Shown here piece by piece: positions 1-6,028 of a stretch of 6,763 bases of DNA. The DNA lies in NCBI GenBank assembly GCA_002498185.1, contig DAGO01000007.1:35673-42435 (forward strand), in the 5' to 3' direction. The first letter of the stretch is position 1, and every line of letters starts with the position of its first letter. The notes beneath the pieces were generated by a model. The model was not told the origin of the DNA, did no database searches, and saw only the letters and a list, made by a program, of their open reading frames with translations. The translations under genes were made by a program, and so were the position numbers. The stretch is from Euryarchaeota archaeon UBA10 (GTDB lineage Archaea; Thermoplasmatota; Poseidoniia; Poseidoniales; Poseidoniaceae).

Positions 1-489
1 ATGGGGAACCTCCACACAGATGGTGAAGTCATTGTTGACGCATTCTGTGGAATCGGTTACTACACATTGCAATTCCTAGTTCGTGGCAAGGCTGAGCACG
101 TACACGCCTGTGAAATAAATCCCGAAAGCATAGTCGCTCTGAAAAAAGGACTTGAAAGGAACTCTGTTAGTGATAGATGTACGATATATCCTGGAGATAA
201 TCGGCAAACATTGCAACAACTGCGAGGGATTGCGGATAGAGTGATTCTTGGTTTGATTCCTTCTTCAATGAACGCTTGGGGGCTTGCGATACGCTGCTTG
301 AAAGATTCCGGAGGAATGCTCCACATCCACATGAATGTTCATGAAAACGAAATCGAGGATTGGGCTGGAAAAACCGCTGAATGGTTTGCAACAGCATCCG
401 GTAAATCGACAACGATAACCCACATTGAAACTGTGAAACAATATTGCCCTCACATAATGCATGTTGTCCTAGATTTGGAAATCAATTAA
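1..489 (+). CDS. taw2: tRNA wybutosine-synthesis methyltransferase-fold protein Taw2/TYW2, C-terminal part (5' end cut by window)
   Basis: Family knowledge: TYW2/Taw2 uses S-adenosylmethionine as donor of the 3-amino-3-carboxypropyl group added to the tricyclic wyosine base at position 37 of tRNA-Phe, in the cytoplasm. Seen here over 162 residues: SAM motif I VDAFCGIGYYTLQF (residues 12-25), the acidic ribose-binding residue in ACEINP (E38), GDNR (65-68), IADRVILGLIPSS (77-89), GGMLHIHMN (104-112) and a C-terminal HVVLDLE (154-160). The GLIPSS sequence replaces the NLP-type motif of the related Trm5 m1G37 methyltransferases, which is why I choose TYW2. The leading MGN aligns with the internal FSxGN segment of the family, so the ATG at base 1 is an internal Met and the N-terminal domain lies outside the window. 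The stop shares the palindrome TTAA with the stop of the cyclophilin gene on the other strand. Confidence 0.86.
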   Translation: MGNLHTDGEVIVDAFCGIGYYTLQFLVRGKAEHVHACEINPESIVALKKGLERNSVSDRCTIYPGDNRQTLQQLRGIADRVILGLIPSSMNAWGLAIRCLKDSGGMLHIHMNVHENEIEDWAGKTAEWFATASGKSTTITHIETVKQYCPHIMHVVLDLEIN

Positions 490-1412
490 GATTCATCGTC
501 CAGCAAAATCGCATCTGGTTCATCGATGCGATTTCCTGCATAGAACACATATCCAACAATTCCCAGTCCAACCAAAACGATTGATACGGTTACTTTGCCC
601 GCTATTGTTGATAGGAACGATTGTGATTCAGACTTGGTAGGCTCATCAGGGTATGGAATAACACCAATCATTTCTACACTTGATATGTGGACTTCCCAAA
701 TTGGCCGTCCGGCTGAAGATGCTGGATTGACAACTATCTCTTCGCCACTAGGGTCATCAGTGGTTGGAACGGTTGCGATGGCTCTGACATGGCTCATTCC
801 ATTTCGCACAATTCCGAATGTGACATATCCTTCATCGTCTCGATTTTCTGGATCTAATCCGTGAGCTTCGGTTTCAGCGATGTACCACTGAGAGTCTGCA
901 CTATCTGGGTCTTGACTGCGAGCCATACCGATTGCACCATCTACGTGTGAGAGATTTTCATGGTGCTCCATATCCACTGTTTCACCAGTTCCTCCGCCAC
1001 CACATTGAAGATTTGTTGCAGGATAGATTCCTACTGTTTTGCAGGTTGGGTCGCCTGCTTGTGTTACGAAATCGTCGATTACTCTGTGGAAAAATATCCC
1101 ATTGTAAATCTCATTCTCGACATTTTTAATCATGTTTGTAGTAGTATTAGGGGCCCACTCTTCAAACAACTCAATGATAATTTCACCCTGTACTTCTGAC
1201 GCTAAGTGGCTTGGTTTGTATGACACTTTGATCTTCAAAACAGCATCGCCGGGGCGTGGGTTATCCATCGGAGATCCTTCTAATTCTGGACCATCGTCCC
1301 ATTGGGAGACATCAACTTCAACTTCTCTCCAAGACTCGTTTCCGGTCTCGTAATTTGCCCCAACGACAGGCGCGAAGAGTAGCAAACACAGGAGTACTGC
1401 TACGGCTCGCAT
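486..1412 (-). CDS. Exported, membrane-anchored cyclophilin-type peptidyl-prolyl cis-trans isomerase
   Basis: Likely catalyses proline cis-trans isomerisation to help proteins fold outside the cell. The 308 residues contain a signal peptide (about 1-19, hydrophobic core VAVLLCLLLFAPVVG), a spacer, a cyclophilin domain (about 57-247), a transmembrane segment (about 268-291) and a short acidic tail, so a type I topology with the enzyme outside is inferred. Cyclophilin signatures are FFHRVIDDFVTQAGDP (107-122), giving catalytic-type R110 with F115 and Q118, then GAIGMARSQDPDSADSQWYI (159-178) and VTFGIV (197-202). The Trp that binds cyclosporin in human CypA corresponds roughly to H184. A Cys-bounded insertion (C124 to C137) sits in the GDPT/GTG loop. 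It lies 28 bases downstream of the four-helix membrane protein gene on the same strand, so the two may be co-transcribed. No Shine-Dalgarno is visible before the ATG. Confidence 0.93.
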   Translation of the reverse strand: MRAVAVLLCLLLFAPVVGANYETGNESWREVEVDVSQWDDGPELEGSPMDNPRPGDAVLKIKVSYKPSHLASEVQGEIIIELFEEWAPNTTTNMIKNVENEIYNGIFFHRVIDDFVTQAGDPTCKTVGIYPATNLQCGGGGTGETVDMEHHENLSHVDGAIGMARSQDPDSADSQWYIAETEAHGLDPENRDDEGYVTFGIVRNGMSHVRAIATVPTTDDPSGEEIVVNPASSAGRPIWEVHISSVEMIGVIPYPDEPTKSESQSFLSTIAGKVTVSIVLVGLGIVGYVFYAGNRIDEPDAILLDDES

Positions 1413-1440
1413 GATTGACCGAGTAACTCAATCTATGAAA

Positions 1441-1842
1441 TCATTCTTCTCTAGACTTTCTTGCATGTATGAAAGATTGAACACAAATGTAGGTATAGAC
1501 TGAACCCGTGATTAGTAGCATCAACTTGGATGCACCGGCTGCAGGTAGAGCAAACGCACCCTCATCGCTTAACATACCTCTAATGAAGTCTAATCCGCCT
1601 AATGCGCAAAGCAATCCAAATGTGGCAGCGATGTGCATCCACAATTTCCTCTTCTCAGGAATCTTGGTCGCTAAAATCCCCGAAATCAGAAGTGGAATTC
1701 CCATAAATGAAGGGATGTAAGAAGTGAATGACGCTGCATCAGAGAGTTGTGAAACTACGATCCCCCATAGAATCAGAAATCCACCATAAGCTGTAGTAAT
1801 CGTCGGTATTGACTGGCCTGCGACAGTATATTGTTCGCCCAT
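1441..1842 (-). CDS. Four-helix integral membrane protein, function unknown
   Basis: I do not recognise a named family. From the Met chosen here (133 residues), four hydrophobic stretches stand out at about 14-33, 39-61, 66-89 and 97-125. A basic loop IPEKRK lies between helices 2 and 3, and the tail HARKSREE is basic, which suggests both face the cytoplasm. The frame stays open for 25 more codons to an ATG at 1917, giving a Ser/Asn-rich N-terminus (MTSSSVLSNP...) that would overlap the longest form of the divergent hydrolase gene. I prefer the start at 1842 because it places the first helix near the N-terminus and leaves room for a promoter, but 1917 cannot be excluded. The next gene in the transcript is the exported cyclophilin, 28 bases downstream. 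Confidence 0.66.
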   Translation of the reverse strand: MGEQYTVAGQSIPTITTAYGGFLILWGIVVSQLSDAASFTSYIPSFMGIPLLISGILATKIPEKRKLWMHIAATFGLLCALGGLDFIRGMLSDEGAFALPAAGASKLMLLITGSVYTYICVQSFIHARKSREE

Positions 1843-1904
1843 GATTAATGCTTGAGCACTCACTCTTTGAGGATTTGTATCTGAGACTGGATTAGATAAG
1901 ACTG
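1843..1904. promoter_or_regulatory. Possible divergent promoter region between membrane protein and hydrolase genes
   Basis: This is the space left if the - gene starts at 1842 and the + gene at 1905. It contains ATTTGTAT (1873-1880, ATACAAAT on the - strand), which lies about 28 bases upstream of the + ATG at 1905 and about 35 bases upstream of the - ATG at 1842. A second AT-rich element, TTAGATAA (1892-1899), would suit a + start at 1932. Neither is a strong archaeal TATA box, and the assignment rests on spacing only. Confidence 0.25.
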
Positions 1905-3794
1905 ATGAGGAAGTCATTGCTCGTAGTGGTGATGCAGGAGGAAGTGTTCGAGGCAGAAATCGTCCCGGACTCGGGAGATAATACTCTCAACATCACCTTG
2001 GGTACCACTTTTGCTGTTGCGATAATTTTCCTTTTACTAGGCACGAATGTTGGTAAAATATTAGATGATGAGGCTTTTACTGAAACCAGTGTACCTAACT
2101 GGTGGGAAGTTCCACTTCACGAACGACATGAGTTGGAATTATACGTGCCAGGTCAAGAGAGGTCTGTATTGCCAATAAACGGCACACTAGGGGTTAGAAC
2201 TTACACTGAACATTTCATTGAAGTTGAATTACCTCCCTCTGAAGATGATGTCGGATTCCCAGAGCCTGATGTGATGCATGTAGCATTGTGGCTACCAGAT
2301 GTAGCTGAGGGAGTTAAGGTTCCAGTAATCATGACCATACACCCATACTACGACTTCGGAGGAGAAGGTATGCCGGGTGTTGGTGAGGATTCAAACCCAA
2401 ACACAATCCCTGACCGTGGTGTTGGCGAATGGGTCTACAACAATTTCATCTCGCACGGGTACGCACTTGCGCAAGCCTCCACTTTTGGAACTGGTCAGTC
2501 TACCCATTGTCAAGATGTGAAAGGCTTGGGCGAACAAATCGGAATCCAAGCTGTTGTCGATTGGCTGGGTAAGCAGAATTGGTCCAACGGTAATGTAGGA
2601 CTAATGGGCAAATCCTATGCAGGTACAACAAACTGGGAAGCAGCCCAAAACCCGTCAGAGCACCTGAAGACAATAGTACCAATTTCAGGCTCAATTGGAG
2701 TACAGGAAATGTTCTACCGAAATGGTTCAAGCGAGTTCAGAGCGCTTGGTTATGATGCAGCATATTGGGCGGCAACCAGCGACCTAACAACCGACGAAAT
2801 GAGAGTTTGTCAAGATGACCTCCAAGGTCCACTCAATCCCTTTACTACCCACCTTTGGGCACATTACGGTGGAGCAGAATGGAATGATTATTGGGATGAA
2901 AGAAGACACCTGCCTGACGTGCTTGCTAATTACAAAGGAAGCGTGTATCTCGTGTGGGGAATGCAGGATTGGAATGTAGATCCATACCACGCATTCCCGA
3001 CCTATCAACTGATGAGAGATGCAGGAATTCCTGCTAGAGGTATAATGGGGCAATGGGCTCACAATTATCCTGACCAGCCTACGACTCACCAAAATGCAGT
3101 ATCTCCAGGATATGGTGCCGAAGCATACCCCGAAATGACAAGGATGGATTGGGCTGTGGACTTATTCTGGTGGTTTGAGTACTGGCTCAAAGGCAACGGA
3201 GAAATGCCAGAATTGCATGTACAAATGCAGAGACATGATGGTCGATGGCATGTAGAAGATACTTGGCCGCCTGAAGACATGTATTGGGAAGAGATAACTC
3301 TGGACCAAGCTACTTCAACGGGAAGTACTGTCAGTGCCTCATCAAGCGTTACTGTGACAATTCCTGCTTCAGATAATGATAGATTCATCTCGGGGCTACC
3401 AACTCTCCACCTCTCCGCTACAACCGGACTGTGTGACGGTGGACAAGTGTTCGCAACTATGTTTGATGCAACTCAAAACCTCAGAATCGGTCACGCGACA
3501 ATGGACGTTAGATATCGAGACGGAGGATATGAAGCAAAGACCGTTTCCCCTCTTACTACTTACAACATGCAGATGGAGTTCAACCCAATGGACGTAATCG
3601 TCCCTGCTGGTAATGAAATTACCATTGAATTGACTGAGATGGGCATGGATTACTTGCCAAGTGCTTGTGCGGCAATTGGAATGCAAGTGAACATCGATTC
3701 TTCTTCAGTACTGAGTTTACCATTGATTGACCGTGATGAAGAAACCGCGCCTGAGTGGTTTGAAGTTCCAAATTGGTGGGATGTTGTGGAATGA
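1905..3794 (+). CDS. Membrane-anchored alpha/beta hydrolase of the CocE/NonD, X-Pro dipeptidyl-peptidase (S15-like) class
   Basis: A serine hydrolase; relatives cleave X-Pro dipeptides (S15), cocaine-type esters or acyl-amide bonds, so the substrate cannot be read from sequence. Counting from the ATG at 1905 (629 residues): one hydrophobic segment at about 30-47, then an alpha/beta-hydrolase domain with the nucleophile in GKSYAG (S237), the acid in WGMQDWNV (D355) and the His in GQWAH (H386), then a beta-rich C-terminal domain (about 455-609) like the XPP-C/jelly-roll domain. The catalytic triad is complete. The single hydrophobic segment suggests a signal anchor with the enzyme outside the cell. 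A second ATG at 1932 (residue 10) would give a shorter N-terminus that does not overlap the longest form of the divergent - gene; either start keeps the anchor. VPNWW occurs just after the anchor (63-67) and again at the extreme C-terminus (621-625). The stop overlaps the next gene's start as ATGA. Confidence 0.92.
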   Translation: MRKSLLVVVMQEEVFEAEIVPDSGDNTLNITLGTTFAVAIIFLLLGTNVGKILDDEAFTETSVPNWWEVPLHERHELELYVPGQERSVLPINGTLGVRTYTEHFIEVELPPSEDDVGFPEPDVMHVALWLPDVAEGVKVPVIMTIHPYYDFGGEGMPGVGEDSNPNTIPDRGVGEWVYNNFISHGYALAQASTFGTGQSTHCQDVKGLGEQIGIQAVVDWLGKQNWSNGNVGLMGKSYAGTTNWEAAQNPSEHLKTIVPISGSIGVQEMFYRNGSSEFRALGYDAAYWAATSDLTTDEMRVCQDDLQGPLNPFTTHLWAHYGGAEWNDYWDERRHLPDVLANYKGSVYLVWGMQDWNVDPYHAFPTYQLMRDAGIPARGIMGQWAHNYPDQPTTHQNAVSPGYGAEAYPEMTRMDWAVDLFWWFEYWLKGNGEMPELHVQMQRHDGRWHVEDTWPPEDMYWEEITLDQATSTGSTVSASSSVTVTIPASDNDRFISGLPTLHLSATTGLCDGGQVFATMFDATQNLRIGHATMDVRYRDGGYEAKTVSPLTTYNMQMEFNPMDVIVPAGNEITIELTEMGMDYLPSACAAIGMQVNIDSSSVLSLPLIDRDEETAPEWFEVPNWWDVVE

Positions 3795-4135
3795 AGGTGC
3801 TGGCCTTCGAGGATTCTGTTGACATCGAAGCCTTGCTGGTTAGCGGTGGAGTTAACCTAGAGAATATTGTGTTCAAACAATACTGGGACTCACAAAACTA
3901 TCTTGAGAGGATTTCAGAATATACTCCTGATATTTTGATGCTGGACCATTACATGCCACCAACAAGGGGATTAGATGTGCTGAAAGGATTGCTTTCGTCC
4001 GATGTACAAAGACCCAGAACTATCGTTGCGATGAGTTCTGCAAGTATGGCCAACAATGCCATGCTAGTCGCTGGAGCTGATATTGGAATTGTCAAATTCA
4101 GTGTTCCAGAATTAGAAATCTGGAATCAGTCGTGA
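3791..4135 (+). CDS. Stand-alone response-regulator receiver domain protein
   Basis: A CheY-like receiver of 114 residues with no output domain. It has the acidic pair E7-D8 after strand 1, the phospho-acceptor D52 in ILMLDHYMPPTRGLDVL (48-64), a Ser in the switch position (IVAMSSAS, S82 or S83) and the conserved Lys K102 at the end of strand 5. That Lys is followed by Phe instead of the usual Pro, and the protein ends about a turn or two into helix 5, so it is slightly shorter than a typical 118-125-residue receiver. The frame is open upstream (ATG at 3773), but the ATG at 3791 begins strand 1 correctly and forms an ATGA overlap with the hydrolase stop, implying translational coupling. No histidine kinase lies in the window. 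The 3' end overlaps the - strand Trp-rich protein gene by 10 bases. Confidence 0.87.
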   Translation: MKVLAFEDSVDIEALLVSGGVNLENIVFKQYWDSQNYLERISEYTPDILMLDHYMPPTRGLDVLKGLLSSDVQRPRTIVAMSSASMANNAMLVAGADIGIVKFSVPELEIWNQS

Positions 4136-4824
4136 GGCTGCCAATCGTCTTGACCTGGCTCTCTGTACCACCAATAGCCATCATCGTCTTTCCACCATTC
4201 GATGCCGTCGTCATCGGTGTAGTAGTTCTCATCCTCTTCTTCTTCAACGGCGTTTGGATCTTCAAGACCGCTTTCTTCTGCCATCTTTTTCTTCAGTTGA
4301 GTGATACCTTCCTCAGCATCAGCGAATACTCGGTTTTGAGTTCTAATCTCATGCTGGTGGTCACCTGCAGCGATGGCATCGTCAGAATCTGCATAGAAAT
4401 CAGCTGACATTTTTTGTCTGAACTCTTCGAACTCATCCCTTCCAAATGAACCTGTGAATTCATTTCCTTGAGATTTCATCAAATCATCCAAATTCTTTCT
4501 CTTGCCTAATTTTAGTTCTGGAGAATCTGGCATATCTCCATCGTCATAAAATGAATCACTGTCATCTGTTAACCTAGAGAATGAACGGCCTTCTGGGTCG
4601 ACTTCTTCTATTGCTTCGATTACTAAATCGTGCTCTTCATCATCGATGTTGCCTTCTTCATATTGTTGACCTACGGTCTTAACCAACTTTCTCAAGGTCT
4701 TAGCGAGTGCTCTATCGCTATCCGCTTCATCGACTACTTTGTCGACTTGCTTCAGCAAGCGTTCGTATGGACTCCCGGTAATAGCACCGAAGATTCGTCC
4801 AAAGCCGCGCTTCTTCTTCGCCAT
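4126..4824 (-). CDS. Acidic protein with basic N-terminus and Trp-rich C-terminal motif, function unknown
   Basis: No family is recognised with confidence. The 232 residues begin with a basic segment (MAKKKRGFGRIFG), followed by a likely helical region (about 18-75, ending in EEHDLVIEAIEE), a long charged and probably disordered middle (about 80-200, with acidic runs), and an aromatic tail with two copies of a DDDG plus Trp pair: DDDGIEWW (204-211) and DDDGYWWY (213-220), then REPGQDDWQPHD. There is no signal peptide or membrane helix, so a cytoplasmic location is inferred. The start is the first ATG; in-frame TTG at 4854 would add 10 residues and run into the intergenic dyad. The gene is divergent from the JAMM protease gene across 92 bases and converges with the receiver gene with a 10-base overlap. 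Confidence 0.8.
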   Translation of the reverse strand: MAKKKRGFGRIFGAITGSPYERLLKQVDKVVDEADSDRALAKTLRKLVKTVGQQYEEGNIDDEEHDLVIEAIEEVDPEGRSFSRLTDDSDSFYDDGDMPDSPELKLGKRKNLDDLMKSQGNEFTGSFGRDEFEEFRQKMSADFYADSDDAIAAGDHQHEIRTQNRVFADAEEGITQLKKKMAEESGLEDPNAVEEEEDENYYTDDDGIEWWKDDDGYWWYREPGQDDWQPHD

Positions 4825-4916
4825 GGAGAGAATGTGTGGGTTTTGGTTTTTCAAAGATTTCCCCGGAAAACCAATTTTTGCGACTTATTCATGACTAAGT
4901 GTTTCATCGGACGTCT
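4825..4916. promoter_or_regulatory. Divergent intergenic region between Trp-rich protein and JAMM protease genes
   Basis: This is the only clear intergenic region in the window and must hold the promoters for both genes. On the + side, TTATTCAT (4885-4892) is centred about 28 bases before the ATG at 4917, as expected for a TATA-like element serving a leaderless or nearly leaderless mRNA; no Shine-Dalgarno is present. On the - side no convincing TATA box is seen; AATCTTTGAAAA around 4848-4859 is the closest AT-rich candidate. Two nested inverted repeats occupy the centre. Confidence 0.5.
4843..4874. repeat. Nested inverted repeats in divergent promoter region (candidate operator)
   Basis: TTGGTTTT (4843-4850) and AAAACCAA (4867-4874) form a perfect 8-base inverted repeat with a 16-base spacer. 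Within and overlapping it, TTTCC (4858-4862) and GGAAA (4865-4869) form a second 5-base inverted repeat with a 2-base spacer. The position between two divergent starts fits an operator for a dimeric regulator; a transcript hairpin is an alternative. Function is inference. Confidence 0.4.
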
Positions 4917-5609
4917 ATGGTGAGCGACTGGTTGGCAGATGCTGTCGCCATCTACAATGATGAATCTCACAATAGAAGAGACGAGTATGTCGCTCAGGTT
5001 CACTTCCCTGCTCGAATATTGGAGGATATCCTAGAATGGGCGTTCAAGTCATTACCAGATGAAATTTTGGTTGGGCTCGATGTTTCTAGAGATAGGAATT
5101 TGCCCGAGGTTGAGGTTGAATTCCAAGGCTCCAATCAAACGAAAAATCTGTTCGCAGGTCAAGGCTATCGAATCCATGAGGCCAAGATGGTCAATAGAGG
5201 AGATTCCTTCTCCGTGCACCACTTACCTGAGGAATGGACTGACGAAGTCTTCGGTAATGATAGAGGCCCAAGAGCTGGTCGCTTTACTCACTGGCTACAC
5301 ACTCATCCAAATTGCCCTGCAATCCCAAGCGGCGCAGATGCGGATGCTGCTCAATCAACTGATGGTGTCGACCTAATTCTAGGAATACAATTCTCTCCCG
5401 AAGGACCACTGCCTTGGTTCGAAGATATTGAAGGAGAGAGAAGAATCATTGGCGAGAAAAAATCTTGGTTTTCTAGAAAGGATAAGCGCCAGGTCTTGGG
5501 TATTGCTCCAACCGGACATAGAATCCATTCTTTGGAACTGATTGCTTTTCATAAAGCGGGTTTAGGTGTAAACGTTGTCTTCGTTAACGATGACGGAATC
5601 GCTTACTGA
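4917..5609 (+). CDS. JAMM/MPN+ family metalloprotease (Mov34/JAB1-like)
   Basis: Family knowledge: JAMM proteins are zinc isopeptidases or peptidases; archaeal members can remove ubiquitin-like SAMP modifiers from proteins. The 230 residues show the full motif: a family-like entry helix ARILEDILEWAFKSLPDE (32-49) with candidate catalytic E49 followed by ILVGLDV, then HTHPNCPAIPSGAD (128-141), giving zinc ligands H128, H130 and D141 and the conserved S138. The Glu-to-His gap (79 residues) is longer than in minimal JAMM proteins, and the domain is followed by a charged segment (171-193) and a C-terminal strand region. No signal peptide or membrane helix, so it is probably cytoplasmic. The start at 4917 is an ATG with no Shine-Dalgarno; a GTG at 4899 would add six residues. 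Whether it acts on SAMP conjugates or on another substrate cannot be told. Its 3' end overlaps the DUF1499-like gene by 7 bases. Confidence 0.85.
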   Translation: MVSDWLADAVAIYNDESHNRRDEYVAQVHFPARILEDILEWAFKSLPDEILVGLDVSRDRNLPEVEVEFQGSNQTKNLFAGQGYRIHEAKMVNRGDSFSVHHLPEEWTDEVFGNDRGPRAGRFTHWLHTHPNCPAIPSGADADAAQSTDGVDLILGIQFSPEGPLPWFEDIEGERRIIGEKKSWFSRKDKRQVLGIAPTGHRIHSLELIAFHKAGLGVNVVFVNDDGIAY

Positions 5610-6019
5610 CAAGTGGTTTTGAAATCGTAAGATTCCAAGAAATCCTCCAAGTCATCCAAACGATCTGCATTTACTCCAAAGTCTGAGCCACCTATTCGTG
5701 ATTCACTCTGAACCTCAATCCAACCGCACTTGTTCTCATAGGTTACATCATCAGGAAATTGCATCAAAAGAGTTCTGTCAACAATATGTCCTTCACTGAA
5801 AGATGCAGTGAATATACGTGTGTCCGCCCATTCTTCCATTGCCTCATGCAATTCTTCTTCGCTGACATCGAGCATAATTTGGCGGCGCTCGCAATTACCC
5901 GAATTTTCAGGGCAATCCTCAGGCATACCTTCTGGTGCTAGCGGAATTGATAGCAGATTCATCAACAACAACCCTGCGACATACAATGCAGGGGCCCAAA
6001 TCCAGGCTCGACTTGTCAA
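5603..6019 (-). CDS. DUF1499-like membrane-anchored protein (TTG start)
   Basis: The molecular function of DUF1499 proteins is not established. The 138 residues have one hydrophobic segment (about 8-27, ALYVAGLLLMNLLSIPL) and a soluble domain with DUF1499-type signatures: FPDDV (88-92), then IEVQSESRIGGSDFGVNADR (101-120), matching the family pattern of a Phe-Asp-Asp element followed by V-x-S-x-SR-x-G-x-SD-x-GVN. Four Cys (36, 43, 98, 137) could pair if the domain is outside. The frame is open to an ATG at 6088, but that would overlap the phosphoglycerate mutase gene by 65 bases and add a stretch that reads like out-of-frame sequence. TTG at 6019 lies 4 bases after the mutase stop and has a well-placed GGTGAT ribosome site, so I chose it. 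It is probably co-transcribed with the mutase gene. Confidence 0.78.
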   Translation of the reverse strand: MTSRAWIWAPALYVAGLLLMNLLSIPLAPEGMPEDCPENSGNCERRQIMLDVSEEELHEAMEEWADTRIFTASFSEGHIVDRTLLMQFPDDVTYENKCGWIEVQSESRIGGSDFGVNADRLDDLEDFLESYDFKTTCQ

Positions 6020-6022
6020 ATA

Positions 6023-6028
6023 ATCACC
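6023..6028 (-). promoter_or_regulatory. Shine-Dalgarno GGTGAT that selects the TTG start of the DUF1499-like gene
   Basis: On the - strand GGTGAT is followed by three bases and then TTG. GGTGAT is fully complementary to ATCACC near the 3' end of archaeal 16S rRNA, and the register matches the usual spacing of the full AGGAGGTGAT site. It overlaps the TGA stop of the upstream mutase gene, which suggests translational coupling. Confidence 0.55.

Noticed and set aside
2784..3092. A 102-codon open frame on the - strand inside the hydrolase gene
   Set aside because: Antisense to the region holding the catalytic Asp and His; the product is compositionally odd and shows no family features.
3086..3388. 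A 100-codon open frame on the - strand inside the hydrolase gene
   Set aside because: It lies antisense to the conserved C-terminal half of the hydrolase, gives no recognisable domain and has no promoter or ribosome site.
4132..4407. A hydrophobic 91-codon + frame opposite the Trp-rich protein gene
   Set aside because: Runs of acidic codons on one strand read as hydrophobic residues on the other, which explains the apparent membrane protein.
3851..4582. A 15-base exact direct repeat, GTTAACCTAGAGAAT, at 3851-3865 and 4568-4582
   Set aside because: Both copies lie inside real genes, in different frames and on different coding strands, and nothing flanks them in common. By rough calculation one such repeat in a window this size is expected a few percent of the time, so I treat it as chance.
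4851..4874. The intergenic dyad as an intrinsic terminator (right arm followed by TTTTT)
   Set aside because: It lies upstream of both divergent starts, so there is no incoming transcript for it to end, and the 16-base loop with AT-rich arms would be weak.
5059..5376. A 105-codon + frame inside the JAMM protease gene
   Set aside because: It overlaps the JAMM motif in another frame; its only support is the absence of stops.
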